Shown: positions 37,033-45,707 of the stretch, in pieces
Layout of the letters: each line of letters begins with the position of its first letter
How positions within the stretch are numbered: the stretch's first letter is position 1
Source: CAVQGZ01 sp942491665
Lineage (GTDB): Bacteria > Actinomycetota > Actinomycetes > Jiangellales > Jiangellaceae
Length of the DNA stretch: 64,000 nt
NCBI GenBank assembly: GCA_942491665.1
Contig: CALOBR010000003.1
Span: 62,001-126,000, forward strand
Direction of reading: 5' to 3'
Program-made: the position numbers and the translations under genes
The notes under the pieces: generated by a model
Database searches by the model: none
What the model was told of the DNA's origin: nothing
What the model saw: the letters and a program-made list of their open reading frames with translations, nothing else

Positions 37033-37425
37033 TCAGGGCTGCCACCAGCGCGTGACCGCGGCGTTCGTGCGCGCGACGATCGCTTCGGCGTTCGTGCTCG
37101 ACAGCGTCAACGACCGGTTGCCCGCCAACGCCAGGCGGGCTCCAGGACCGGCGCGCAGAACGACTGCCCAGCTGCTGCCGTCGGTGCGGTAGCCCCAGCC
37201 TCCCCAGTCACCCGGACGCACCGTCACGACGACTGACCCCTCGATCTCGGTGACGGGCACGACACGACGCAGCGGGCCGACGGGGCCGACGGCGACGGTC
37301 ACGGCGTCGTCGTCCACCTCGTATCGGTAGACCGACAGCCAGGCTACGAGCAGCGAGAGCAGCACCCCGACGCCCAGCAGCGAGGGGTCGGTTGCGGCGC
37401 TGAGAGCACCGACGCCGACCAGCAC
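37033..37425 (-). CDS. membrane protein with PH-like C-terminal domain, probably 5'-truncated
   Basis: About 130 residues are visible: a membrane segment (SLLGVGVLLSLLVAWLSVYRY) and a C-terminal domain with RPGDWGGWGYR and a strand-rich end (LALAGNRSLTLSS). This resembles PH-like domains of small actinobacterial membrane proteins. The reading frame continues upstream through LWRLWPAVLVGVG, part of the first membrane segment, to about 37448, where homology to a divergent gene begins abruptly. GTG 37423-37425 has no ribosome binding site. The gene probably lost its true start in a deletion. Confidence 0.55.
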   Translation of the reverse strand: MLVGVGALSAATDPSLLGVGVLLSLLVAWLSVYRYEVDDDAVTVAVGPVGPLRRVVPVTEIEGSVVVTVRPGDWGGWGYRTDGSSWAVVLRAGPGARLALAGNRSLTLSSTNAEAIVARTNAAVTRWWQP

Positions 37426-37451
37426 CGCCGGCCACAGGCGCCACAGCCCTC

Positions 37452-38195
37452 GACAACTGCGCGAACCCCGCCTACCACCGCTGGCCCGCAGACTGGCCGC
37501 CGATCGCTGCTGCCTTGCTCGCCGCCGCCGAGCGCACCGGCGCCGTTCTCGTGACCGTGTCGAACCTGTACGGGTACGGCCCAGTCGACGGGCCGATCAC
37601 CGAGGATCTGCCCCTGGCTGCCACCGGCCACAAGGGCCGGGTGCGTGCCCGCATGTACGCCGACGCACTCGCTGCGCACGAGGCCGGCCGCCTGCGCATG
37701 ACGGAGGTGCGCGGCTGCGACTACGTGGGTCCGGGCGCACAGAGCCACCTGGGCGAACGCGTCGTCCCGCGACTGCTCGCCGGACGCGGAGTGTCAGTGC
37801 TCGGTGATCCCGACCAGCCGCACTCGTGGACCTTCACCGACGACGTGGCTCGCATGCTGGTCGCGGTGGCGCGAGACGAGCGCGCATGGGGCAGGGCCTG
37901 GCACGTGCCGTCCAACCCGGCACGCACCCAGCGCGAGGCGATCGGTGACCTGGCGAACGTCGCCGGCGTCGACATGGTCTCGGTCCGCACCCTGCCGCGG
38001 GCGTTGCTGCGCACGCTCGGCACCGTGAACCCGGTGATGCGCGAGCCGCAAGAGACGCACTACCAGTTCGAACGCCCGTTCGTGATGGAATCGCAAGCCG
38101 CCGAGCTGACCTTCGGGCTGCGGCCCACCCCGTGGGACGAGGTGCTGACCGCGACCCTGCGCTCTTTCGGATGGACCCGGCCGCGGGTCGCGCGG
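37452..38195 (+). pseudogene. NAD-dependent epimerase/dehydratase, lacking N-terminus and stop
   Basis: From 37455 the frame encodes NCANPAYHRWPADWPPIAAA, then VTVSNLYGYGPVDGPITEDLPL, and further epimerase-like sequence to TLRSFGWTRP near 38185. This is the C-terminal three quarters of an extended-SDR protein. The N-terminal Rossmann fold with its G-x-x-G-x-x-G motif, about 65-70 residues, is absent and no ribosome binding site exists. No stop codon follows in frame; the frame runs on through the antisense of the next gene to 40121. I read it as a broken gene. Confidence 0.75.
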
Positions 38196-39434
38196 TCAGC
38201 GCGTGCGAAGCGTGGTGTCGGGGTAGAACGCCGCCCACGCGAACCAGAAGGGGTCGCTGTGCGGGACGCCGTCAAGCACCGCGCCCTCCAGCGGCCCCTC
38301 TACGGCCTCGCCGGCGAGGGTCCAGGTGGTGCCGGTCTGCGCGTCGCGCAACGTCGACCCGTCCACCTCGAGGGTGAGCGTCTGCCCATCCACGACCGGG
38401 TCGAGCACCGCCGTCGCGCCCACCTGCCGGCCCGCGGAGATGTCGCCGGAGTCCAGTGCCGACGTGGCCCCCGCCACCATGACGGCCACCAAGTCGCGTC
38501 CGTCGAGCTCGATCGGCACCGCACCCTGCTGCTCGAGCAGAGCATGGTCGACGGCGACGGCCTGCGAGCCGTCCGGGGTCGCCACGCCGACCACACGCCG
38601 CTTCGGGGGCAGCCGCTCGTCGATCTCGCCGTCGAAGAGGAACGGCGCACGGTCTTCTTGGTCGTAGCGCTCGTACGGGTTCGCGCCGTAGTTGCGCTCC
38701 ACCCCGGTGATGCGGTTGAGCACCCAGCCCTCGGGGTTCTGCTCGCGCCAGTCGCCGAACGCGACGGTCTGCACCGGGTACCGGTCGAGCTCGACGCCGG
38801 TCAGCGTTCCGGCCACGCCCAGCCCGATCAGCTGCGACCACAACGACTCTGTCTGCCGGTCGTACATGAGCAGGTCGGAGTTGAAGAGCTGGCCCGACGT
38901 ACCGAAGCTGACGAGCCGCTCGCTGCCGTCGGGACCGACGAGCCTTCGATCGAACACGAGCGCGGAGTTGCACAGTGGGCAGTAGGTGACGGCGATCGGC
39001 ACCCCAGCCACCTGGTCGTTCACTATCTCGTGCCACATCAGTATCTGAACTGGGTAGGCACGGTTCTCCCCGTCGATGGAGACAGCCAAGACGGGCTCCT
39101 GGTCCTCGAGCCAGTCCACCTCCGGCACCGCGTCGAACCGAGGCTCGTCCACCGGCGGGATGCCGTCGGGCGGTGGCCCTCCGGACACGACGCGCGCGGT
39201 GTCGACCAGAGGCTCGGGAAGCCCCTCGGCCAGTGGGTTGTCCAGCGCGGAGGCGACACCTTCGCGGGGCGACTCCGCCAGCAGTGGCTGCGCCGACTCG
39301 CCGTCGCCCGCCGGGGCGGACACCGTAGGCGACAACACGTCGAGCGGGCTCTCGCCGTCGTCCGTGCCCACCCCGCAGGCACCGAGCACGAGAGCACCGG
39401 CGACGGCAGCGAGACCAAGACGCCACGTCCTCAT
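38196..39434 (-). CDS. DUF3179 domain lipoprotein
   Basis: The 412-residue protein begins MRTWRLGLAAVAGALVLGACG, a lipoprotein signal peptide ending in a lipobox (LGAC). The DUF3179 domain includes ILMWHEIVNDQVAGVPIAVTYCPLCNSALVFDR with a C-x-x-C pair, and later VLNRITGVERNYGANPYERYD. The function of DUF3179 is not established. The start codon overlaps the stop of the upstream thioredoxin-like gene (ATGA), so the two are coupled and probably act together outside the membrane. Confidence 0.85.
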   Translation of the reverse strand: MRTWRLGLAAVAGALVLGACGVGTDDGESPLDVLSPTVSAPAGDGESAQPLLAESPREGVASALDNPLAEGLPEPLVDTARVVSGGPPPDGIPPVDEPRFDAVPEVDWLEDQEPVLAVSIDGENRAYPVQILMWHEIVNDQVAGVPIAVTYCPLCNSALVFDRRLVGPDGSERLVSFGTSGQLFNSDLLMYDRQTESLWSQLIGLGVAGTLTGVELDRYPVQTVAFGDWREQNPEGWVLNRITGVERNYGANPYERYDQEDRAPFLFDGEIDERLPPKRRVVGVATPDGSQAVAVDHALLEQQGAVPIELDGRDLVAVMVAGATSALDSGDISAGRQVGATAVLDPVVDGQTLTLEVDGSTLRDAQTGTTWTLAGEAVEGPLEGAVLDGVPHSDPFWFAWAAFYPDTTLRTR

Positions 39435-39934
39435 GCCGCCGCCAGCCGGGCCATGGCGTCCACCAGCGCGGCCTCACTCAGGGCGCCGGCGAAGGTCTGC
39501 GTCCGGCCGTCGTCGTCGACGAACACGAACGTCGGCTGCGCCACCACCTCGAACTGCCGCCAGACCTCGCCGGAGACGTCGGCGACGTGGGTGAGCGCGG
39601 AGGTCTCCGTGTCGGCGACGAAAGCTTGCATCTCTTCCAACGACCCGCTCGACGCGACGCCGATCACTCGAACGTCGGAGTTCTTGACGGCCGCCGCGAC
39701 CACCGACGGGGCCTCGGTGCGACAGATCGTGCACCACGGTGCCCAGAACCACAGCACGACATCCTCACCGTCGAGGGCGCTCGCATCGAACGTCTCCCCG
39801 TCGGTAGTGACCGACTCGAAGCTCATCGCGGACGACCCGGTCGCGCCGTCGTCTGCCTGCGGCGAGGCGCTACCGCACGCCGCCACGAGCACGGCGACGG
39901 CCACCGCTGCGGCTGTCATCAAAGGACGACCCAT
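39431..39934 (-). CDS. TlpA-like thioredoxin-fold lipoprotein
   Basis: The 167-residue protein has a lipoprotein signal peptide (VAVAVLVAACG lipobox) and a redoxin domain with FWAPWCTICRTEAPSV, so the active site is W-C-T-I-C. It also has the cis-proline loop VVAQPTFVFVDDDG. This places a membrane-attached disulfide exchange protein on the outer face. Its stop overlaps the start of the DUF3179 gene; a redox partnership is inferred because DUF3179 proteins carry a C-x-x-C. Confidence 0.85.
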   Translation of the reverse strand: MGRPLMTAAAVAVAVLVAACGSASPQADDGATGSSAMSFESVTTDGETFDASALDGEDVVLWFWAPWCTICRTEAPSVVAAAVKNSDVRVIGVASSGSLEEMQAFVADTETSALTHVADVSGEVWRQFEVVAQPTFVFVDDDGRTQTFAGALSEAALVDAMARLAAA

Positions 39935-40004
39935 GCGAGCTCAACCAGTGGTCTCGACGCGCGATTCCGGCCGACGGGTCAACCGCGCCGGCGCGAGCAC
40001 GCGG

Positions 40005-40919
40005 CTACAGCGGCTCACCCAGCAGCGTCGGGACAACCCGCGGCTGCACCAGACCCACCGTGACGCAGCGGCGCAGCAGGTCAGACCACCGTTCCCGCTC
40101 CCCAGAGGCCTCGACCGCTAGCCAGGCCTGCCGGGCCTCGTCGCCCGCACCGGTGTCGGCCAGGGATGCGGCCTGCCAGAAGGCGAACTCGACATAGTCC
40201 GGCGCCGCCCGGGTCGCCTCCTGGTACGCCTGGGCGGCCCCGGCGACGTCCCCGACCCCGACGAGGCCGTCCGCGACGTCGAGCCGCTGGTTGGCCAGTG
40301 CAAGCGCGGTGAGCCGGCGCAGCTCGGGCAGCGGCTGCGGGCTGTCGTCGACGCGTACGTCCACGACACGGTCGACCATAGGGTCCCCGGTGGCCTCAGG
40401 AGCCACCACCACCAGGGCGGCCGACTGGCGGCCCCGGACGTCTCCGCCGCGCGCCTCAGCCGCGTCGAGCGCATCGAGCAGCCGGTCGGCAAGAGGGCGG
40501 CCGGCTGAGCTCTCGAACGACGACGCCATCGCTTCAGGGACACCCTCGTTGAGCATCATGTTGGCCTGGGCACTGAACCCGGTGCCGGCGACGTGCGAGG
40601 CGTAGGGGATGCAGCCGTCGCCCGTGTGCGCGGCCACGGAGCCGTCGATCGACACCGCTCCGACCTGTCGGATGCCCGGGTTCTCGTCGAGGTCGATCGA
40701 CTGGGCCAAGGCTGTCTCAGGCGTCAGCCCCGAGCGCATGCCCGCCAGCGTGCGTGCCCCGTGTGCCATGAGCACGAGCGACTGGGTAGCGACCGCGCCC
40801 ACGCCGGACTCGATGTAGGTCGCGACCCGCCCGACGGCGAGGACATGGCTGGCGATGGCGATGCCGAGCATCTCGGTGTCGGGGCAGCGGGCGACGATGG
40901 AGTAGGTCACGCGACCCAT
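40005..40919 (-). CDS. DUF1028 Ntn-hydrolase-like protein with TPR-like tail
   Basis: The 304-residue protein starts MGRVTYSIVARCPDTEMLGIAIASH, the typical N-terminus of DUF1028. The family has an Ntn-hydrolase fold and an unproven hydrolase activity. Motifs include GVGAVATQSLVL, QVGAVSIDGSVAAHTGDGCIPYASHVAG and SFSAQANMML. Residues from about 225 form a helical, TPR-like tail (AAQAYQEATRAAPDYVEFAFWQAASLA). GTG 40908-40910 is an alternative start: it fits the family start better and lies 7 nt after CAGGAT. Confidence 0.8.
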   Translation of the reverse strand: MGRVTYSIVARCPDTEMLGIAIASHVLAVGRVATYIESGVGAVATQSLVLMAHGARTLAGMRSGLTPETALAQSIDLDENPGIRQVGAVSIDGSVAAHTGDGCIPYASHVAGTGFSAQANMMLNEGVPEAMASSFESSAGRPLADRLLDALDAAEARGGDVRGRQSAALVVVAPEATGDPMVDRVVDVRVDDSPQPLPELRRLTALALANQRLDVADGLVGVGDVAGAAQAYQEATRAAPDYVEFAFWQAASLADTGAGDEARQAWLAVEASGERERWSDLLRRCVTVGLVQPRVVPTLLGEPL

Positions 40920-40950
40920 CCTGCCTCGGGCCTCCGCGCGACAAGGCACG

Positions 40951-41664
40951 ATGCCCGGCATGCAGATACCGGAGTCGGTCAAGGTCGTCGCGACAGCGGG
41001 GCGGGTGCTCGTGCGTGCGGCAGACGACGTGGAGCACGTCGGCGTGCGCTCGGTTCGGGCCAAGCTCCGCACCGACGCTCGCGCGGTAGCAGCGGCGGCC
41101 GGCGTGTCCGTCGAGCAGGTCGACGGGCGTCTGCGCGTCGAAGTGCCCGAGGCGGTCGGACGCGGCCGGACGCCCCAGGTGCTGGTGGAGCTGGACGTGC
41201 CGGCCGGCACGTCCATCGATGCCGACGTCGGCGAGGCAGAGCTGGTGTGCTCCGGCCCGATCGGCTCGCTGGTCGCTCGGTCGACGTCAGGCAGCGTGCA
41301 CGCCGAGCAGGTGACCGGGGATCTCGACGTCGCCACCGGGCGCGGCCCGGTCACGGTGCACCAGGTCGTCGGGGCGTCGACGGTCGCTGTCGCCGACGCC
41401 GTGGTCATCGTTCGTGCCGCGGAGGGTCCGGTGACCGTGCGCGGGCGCTCCGGGGACGTGCACGTGTGGTGGATGGGCGCCTCGGCTCAGGTCACGACGA
41501 GCACCGGCAACGTCCGTCTCGGTTGGTCCCGTGGGCTCCCGGTGCGCCTCGACGTCCAGACGAGCACAGGCGCGCTCGCCTTGGAGGTGCCCCACGACCC
41601 GGCTGCTCCCGACCTGCTGTCGGTACGCACGATCTCCGGTGACGTGCGCATCACCCCGGCGTAG
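40951..41664 (+). CDS. DUF4097-like beta-strand repeat protein
   Basis: About 237 residues, nearly all short beta strands, with recurring segments of the type S-T-S-G-S-V-H-A, T-S-T-G-N-V-R-L and T-S-T-G-A-L-A-L. These are the repeated S/T-G units of the DUF4097 right-handed beta-helix-like fold. No signal peptide, so it appears cytoplasmic. ATG 40960 may be the true start because CACGAT lies 7 nt before it. Function unknown. It is divergent from the DUF1028 gene. Confidence 0.7.
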   Translation: MPGMQIPESVKVVATAGRVLVRAADDVEHVGVRSVRAKLRTDARAVAAAAGVSVEQVDGRLRVEVPEAVGRGRTPQVLVELDVPAGTSIDADVGEAELVCSGPIGSLVARSTSGSVHAEQVTGDLDVATGRGPVTVHQVVGASTVAVADAVVIVRAAEGPVTVRGRSGDVHVWWMGASAQVTTSTGNVRLGWSRGLPVRLDVQTSTGALALEVPHDPAAPDLLSVRTISGDVRITPA

Positions 41665-41735
41665 CGGCTGCATCGGCCCGCCCACGTCAGAGTCAGGGTG
41701 CGCCGGTGGGTTCTCGACGCCCACGGCGTACATGA

Positions 41736-41819
41736 ATCCCCACATTCGCGTCGACTCCGGGTCCAAACCGGAGGTGACGGACCTGGTCAGCTGACGGCGA
41801 CCGGCCCGATTGTGGGGAT
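41736..41819. other. structured inverted repeat between convergent genes
   Basis: ATCCCCACATTCG (41736-41748) pairs with CGATTGTGGGGAT (41807-41819) with one mismatch. Inside lie a hairpin CTCCGG/CCGGAG (41755-41773) and the palindrome GTCAGCTGAC (41786-41795). It sits in the 197-bp gap between the DUF4097-like gene and dcd. It could be a terminator or a small RNA; there is no U-tract. Confidence 0.5.
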
Positions 41820-41861
41820 CCGCGTACGTCGCGCCGTCGCCCCACACGATCGGGAGGAGGC

Positions 41862-42437
41862 TCAGACCTCGGTGCGATGGAAGCTCTGGAACGAGCGGCT
41901 GGGCGTCGGGCCGCGCTGGCCCTGGTAGCGCGAGCCGTGCTTCGCCGACCCGTACGGGTGCTCGGCCGGGCTGGACAGGCGGAAGAAGCACAGCTGGCCG
42001 ATCTTCATGCCCGGCCAGAGCATGATTGGCAGCGTCGCCACGTTGGACAGCTCGAGCGTGACGTGGCCGGAGAACCCCGGGTCGATGAACCCCGCCGTCG
42101 AGTGCGTCAGCAGGCCGAGCCGCCCGAGTGACGACTTGCCCTCCAGCCGGGCCGCGACGTCATCAGGCAGGCTGACCACCTCGAACGTCGAAGCGAGCAC
42201 GAACTCGCCGGGGTGCAGGACGAAGGCCTCGTCAGGGTCGGCCTCGACCAAGCGGGTGAGGTCGGGCTGCTCGGACGCCGGGTCGATGTGCGGGTAGCGG
42301 TGGTTCTCGAAGACGCGGAAGAACCGGTCGAGGCGCACGTCCACGCTGGACGGCTGCACCATCGCCGGCTCGTACGGCTCGAGGACGACGCGCCCGCCGT
42401 CCACCTCGGCCCGGATGTCGCGGTCAGACAGGAGCAT
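41862..42437 (-). CDS. dcd: dCTP deaminase (probably dUMP-forming)
   Basis: The 191-residue protein begins MLLSDRDIRAEVD and has PSSVDVRLDRFFRVF, the substrate-binding GKSSLGRLGLLTHSTAGFIDPGFSGH, and the C-terminal QGQRGPTPSR loop. It deaminates dCTP; actinobacterial enzymes of this type also hydrolyse the product to dUMP. The ATG lies 6 nt from a TAGGGT hexamer. Confidence 0.95.
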   Translation of the reverse strand: MLLSDRDIRAEVDGGRVVLEPYEPAMVQPSSVDVRLDRFFRVFENHRYPHIDPASEQPDLTRLVEADPDEAFVLHPGEFVLASTFEVVSLPDDVAARLEGKSSLGRLGLLTHSTAGFIDPGFSGHVTLELSNVATLPIMLWPGMKIGQLCFFRLSSPAEHPYGSAKHGSRYQGQRGPTPSRSFQSFHRTEV

Positions 42438-42443
42438 GGCGCG

Positions 42444-42449
42444 ACCCTA
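42444..42449 (-). promoter_or_regulatory. -10 hexamer of leaderless dcd promoter
   Basis: TAGGGT on the minus strand, 6 nt from the dcd ATG (42435-42437), without a ribosome binding site. Confidence 0.55.
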
Positions 42450-42561
42450 TGGCCCCGGCGCCCCCAGCCAGCCACCCCCATCCCGCCAGGGCGGACGACC
42501 GCCCAACATCAGGTACTGCGACCCTGCCCCACAACCGGCCGATCTCGGGCAGGCTGTGCCA

Positions 42562-43344
42562 ATGCGGGTCGCCCTCTTCGTCACATGCGTCAACGACGCG
42601 ATGTTCCCTGACACCGGCAAGGCCACTGTCGCGATCTTGCGGCGGCTGGGCCAGGATGTCGAGTTCCCCACAGCGCAGTCCTGTTGTGGCCAGCCGCACT
42701 ACAACTCGGGGCACCAGAACGAGGTGATGCCGCTGCTGCGTCGCTTCGTCCGGGCCTTCGCCGACTACGACATAGTCGTCAGCCCGTCGGCCTCGTGCGT
42801 CAGCATGGTGCACGAGTACTACCCCGCCCTCGCTGCGAAGACGGGGGACGCGGCGCTGCAGGCCGACGTGGCCGCCCTCGTCCCGCGCACGCTCGAACTG
42901 AGCCAGCTGCTCACCGACGTGATGGGCATCGACGACACCGGCGCGTACTTCCCCCACACCGTCACCTACCACCCGGCCTGCCACGGCCTGCGGATGCTCC
43001 ATCTCGGCGAGCGCTACCCGCGCCTGCTGGGCAACGTGGAGGGTCTCACGCTTGTGGACCTTCCTGGGGCTGCGGAGTGCTGCGGCTTCGGCGGAACCTT
43101 CTCGGTCAAGAACGCGGACACGTCCGGCGCAATGGTGGGGACGAAGGTCGACAACATCCTGGCATCCGGCGCCCAGGTGTTCGCGACCAGCGACAACAGC
43201 TGCCTGCTCAACATCGCCGGAGCCCTGGTTAGACGAACGGAGACCATACGGTTCATGCACCCGGCTGACATCCTGGCGACGACCAAGGCCGACGGCGACA
43301 GTTGGCGCGAGACCATGCCGAGCCTCGTGAGGGCTGACGCATGA
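42562..43344 (+). CDS. lutA: LutA-type L-lactate oxidation complex subunit (CCG domains)
   Basis: The 260-residue cytoplasmic protein has two cysteine-rich CCG domains, SCCGQPHYNSGHQNEV and AAECCGFGGTFSVKN, which bind iron-sulfur or heterodisulfide-type cofactors. LutA forms the LutABC L-lactate dehydrogenase (lactate utilisation) with the next two genes. The ATG 42562 fits the family start. The stop overlaps the lutB start (ATGA). Confidence 0.92.
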   Translation: MRVALFVTCVNDAMFPDTGKATVAILRRLGQDVEFPTAQSCCGQPHYNSGHQNEVMPLLRRFVRAFADYDIVVSPSASCVSMVHEYYPALAAKTGDAALQADVAALVPRTLELSQLLTDVMGIDDTGAYFPHTVTYHPACHGLRMLHLGERYPRLLGNVEGLTLVDLPGAAECCGFGGTFSVKNADTSGAMVGTKVDNILASGAQVFATSDNSCLLNIAGALVRRTETIRFMHPADILATTKADGDSWRETMPSLVRADA

Positions 43345-44795
43345 GCGGCCCCACCGGACCCGTCGTCTGGGACGACGTCCCGCCGTTCCCGAAGGCCGCC
43401 AAGACGCAGCTGGCCAAGGCCGAGCAGCGGGCGACCCTGAGCCGTGTCACGCACCAGATCCGCGACAAGCGCGCCTTCGTTGTTGACGAGCGCGACGACT
43501 GGCAAGAGCTGCGCCTGGCCGGCGAGGCCATCAAGAACCGAACGCTGCGCCATCTCGACACCTACCTCGAGCAGGCCGAGGCAGCGCTCACCGCGGCGGG
43601 CGTCACCGTGCACTGGGCCGTGGACGCCGACCATGCCAATCGCATCATCCATGCGCTGGTGCTGGAGACCGGCGAGACCGAGGTCGTCAAGATCAAGTCG
43701 ATGGCCACGATGGAGATCGGCATCAACGACTACCTGGAGAAGCGTGGCATCACCGCCACCGAGACCGACCTCGCCGAACTCATCGTTCAGATGGCCGGTG
43801 ACCGGCCGAGCCACATTCTGGTGCCGGCGATCCACAAGAACCGATCGGAGATTCGCGACATCTTCGACGAGCACATGCCCGGCACGCCGACCAACCTCAC
43901 CGACGAACCGATCGAGCTGGCCGGCCAGGCCCGCCGACACCTGCGCGAGACGTTCCTGCGTGCCAAGGTCGCGATCTCCGGCGCCAACTTCATCGTGGCC
44001 GAGACGGGCACGGTGTGCATCGTGGAGTCAGAAGGCAACGGGCGCATGTGCCTGACGCTGCCCGACACCCTGATCTCGGTGGTCGGCATTGAGAAGCTCG
44101 TGCCGACGTTCGCCGACCTCGAGGTGTTTCTGCAGCTTCTTCCGCGCTCAAGTACCGGCGAGCGGATGAATCCCTACACGTCTCTCTGGACGGGCGTCAC
44201 GCCCGGCGACGGCCCGCAGGACCAGCATGTGGTGTTCATCGACAACGGCCGCACGAAGGCGCTGGCCGACGAGGTGGGACGCCAGGCCCTGCGCTGCATC
44301 CGCTGCTCGGCCTGCCTCAACGTGTGCCCGGTGTACGAGCGAACGGGCGGGCACGCCTACGGATCGGTCTACCCAGGGCCGATCGGCGCCATCCTGACCC
44401 CGCAGCTGCGGGGTATGGACGACCCTGTCGACCGTGCGCTCCCGTTCGCCTCGTCGCTGTGCGGCGCGTGCTACGAGGTGTGCCCGGTGCGCATCAACAT
44501 CCCGCAGGTGCTCACCCATCTGCGGGGGCGCGCGGTCGAGCACGACCACGAGCACCACAAGCACCTAATCGAGCAGGCGGTGTTCAAGAGCGTCACCGCG
44601 GTGTTCGACACCGACGCCGTCTACCACAGCGGGCTGGCCGTGGGCCTCCCGCTGGCCCACGCCGTCTCGGGCAAGGACGGGCTGCATTGGCTGCCCTTCG
44701 TCGGCAGCAAGTGGACCAAGAGCCGAGACGTGCTCCAGCCGCCGCAGCAGAGCTTCAGGTCGTGGTGGGCGAGCCAGGACGGGGACAAGGCATGA
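43341..44795 (+). CDS. lutB: LutB iron-sulfur subunit
   Basis: The 484-residue protein has an N-terminal LUD domain and two 4Fe-4S motifs, CIRCSACLNVCPVY and CGACYEVCPVRI, with a C-terminal domain ending WWASQDGDKA. It carries electrons in L-lactate oxidation to pyruvate. Start and stop overlap lutA and lutC (ATGA junctions at both ends), so the three genes are coupled. Confidence 0.94.
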   Translation: MSGPTGPVVWDDVPPFPKAAKTQLAKAEQRATLSRVTHQIRDKRAFVVDERDDWQELRLAGEAIKNRTLRHLDTYLEQAEAALTAAGVTVHWAVDADHANRIIHALVLETGETEVVKIKSMATMEIGINDYLEKRGITATETDLAELIVQMAGDRPSHILVPAIHKNRSEIRDIFDEHMPGTPTNLTDEPIELAGQARRHLRETFLRAKVAISGANFIVAETGTVCIVESEGNGRMCLTLPDTLISVVGIEKLVPTFADLEVFLQLLPRSSTGERMNPYTSLWTGVTPGDGPQDQHVVFIDNGRTKALADEVGRQALRCIRCSACLNVCPVYERTGGHAYGSVYPGPIGAILTPQLRGMDDPVDRALPFASSLCGACYEVCPVRINIPQVLTHLRGRAVEHDHEHHKHLIEQAVFKSVTAVFDTDAVYHSGLAVGLPLAHAVSGKDGLHWLPFVGSKWTKSRDVLQPPQQSFRSWWASQDGDKA

Positions 44796-45448
44796 GCGGG
44801 CGCGAGACGATCCTGACGCGGGTGCGCGGGGCGCTGACCGACGTCCCGGATGCCGAGACGCCCGACGATGTGGCGATCCCGCGCAACTACCGACGCGGCA
44901 GCAGCCTGGACGACGCCGCAGTTCTGGAGCTGTTCGTCGAGAACGTGATCGACTACGGGGCGACGGTTCATCGCCTTGCCAGCGCCACGGATCTCACGGA
45001 GACCGTGCGCGAGATCTGCCACCGGCGTGGGGTGCAGACCATGGTCGGGGCGCCCGGGTTCGCCGAGCAGGTCATCACCGGTGCCGGCGTCGTGCTCATG
45101 CGCGACTCGCCGCCGATGAGCCCCGCTTCGCTCGACCGCGCCGATGCCATCATCACGAACGCGGCGGTCGGCGTCGCCGAGACCGGCACAATCATCCTGG
45201 TCAGCGGCATCGGCATGGGTCGCCGCGCGCTCAGCCTGGTTCCCGACGTGCACCTGTGCGTGGTGCGGGCCGACCAGGTGGTCGCCACCGTGCCCGAGGC
45301 GATGGACGTGCTCGGTCCGCAGGCAACGCGCCCCATCACGTTCATCTCCGGCGGAAGCGCGACCAGTGACATCGAGCTGGTTCGGGTCGAAGGGGTGCAC
45401 GGCCCCCGGACCCTCGAGGTGATCGTGGTGGCCACCGAGAAGACCTGA
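44792..45448 (+). CDS. lutC: LutC, LUD-domain subunit
   Basis: The 218-residue LUD-domain protein starts MSGRETILTRVRGALTD. It has ADAIITNAAVGVAETGTIIL and the C-terminal FISGGSATSDIELVRVEGVHGPR typical of LutC/YkgG. It completes the lactate-utilisation operon. The operon ends 47 bp before tRNA-Gly. Confidence 0.94.
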   Translation: MSGRETILTRVRGALTDVPDAETPDDVAIPRNYRRGSSLDDAAVLELFVENVIDYGATVHRLASATDLTETVREICHRRGVQTMVGAPGFAEQVITGAGVVLMRDSPPMSPASLDRADAIITNAAVGVAETGTIILVSGIGMGRRALSLVPDVHLCVVRADQVVATVPEAMDVLGPQATRPITFISGGSATSDIELVRVEGVHGPRTLEVIVVATEKT

Positions 45449-45495
45449 TGCGCTCAACCTCAGCGAGCGCGGCATCAGGCATAATGAACGCGTTC

Positions 45496-45569
45496 GCGGG
45501 TGTAGTTCAATGGTAGAACATCAGCTTCCCAAGCTGACAGTGCGAGTTCGATTCTCGTCACCCGCTCCA
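45496..45569 (+). tRNA. tRNA-Gly (anticodon CCC)
   Basis: The 74-nt gene folds into a full cloverleaf: acceptor stem GCGGGTG with CACCCGC, D arm around TTCAATGGTAGAA, anticodon stem TCAGC/GCTGA with loop TTCCCAA (anticodon CCC), T arm GAGTTCGATTCTC, and an encoded CCA end. It reads GGG codons. Everything to its right up to the end of the window is accessory DNA, so it may be the attachment point of the island. Confidence 0.95.
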
Positions 45570-45573
45570 CCGA

Positions 45574-45597
45574 AAACCCCCTGCTAGCAGGGGGTTT
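45574..45597 (+). terminator. intrinsic terminator after tRNA-Gly
   Basis: A 24-bp perfect palindrome, AAACCCCCTGC followed by its complement, ends in TTTCTT. It is 4 bp beyond the tRNA 3' end and is palindromic enough to work in both directions. Confidence 0.85.
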
Positions 45598-45707
45598 CTT
45601 CATGTCCACGGTCGGCGCGCCGGACCCGTTCTGACCCCTGTTCACCATCGTATAGCCCACGTCTAGCCCACGACGATCTTGGGGTTTCACGCTGGCTGGG
45701 CTCGAGA

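Noticed and set aside
38196..40121. Epimerase frame continuing to 40121
   Set aside because: It runs antisense through DUF3179 and TlpA; homology ends near 38190, so it is the absence of a stop codon rather than a giant protein.
41732..41794. 20-codon ORF MNPHIRVDSGSKPEVTDLVS
   Set aside because: It lies over the inverted repeat and has no ribosome binding site or -10 box; more likely chance.
45475..45700. Minus-strand ORF with VTRIELALSAWEADVLPLNYT
   Set aside because: It is the antisense of tRNA-Gly; this translated sequence is a well-known spurious protein wherever this tRNA is read on the wrong strand.
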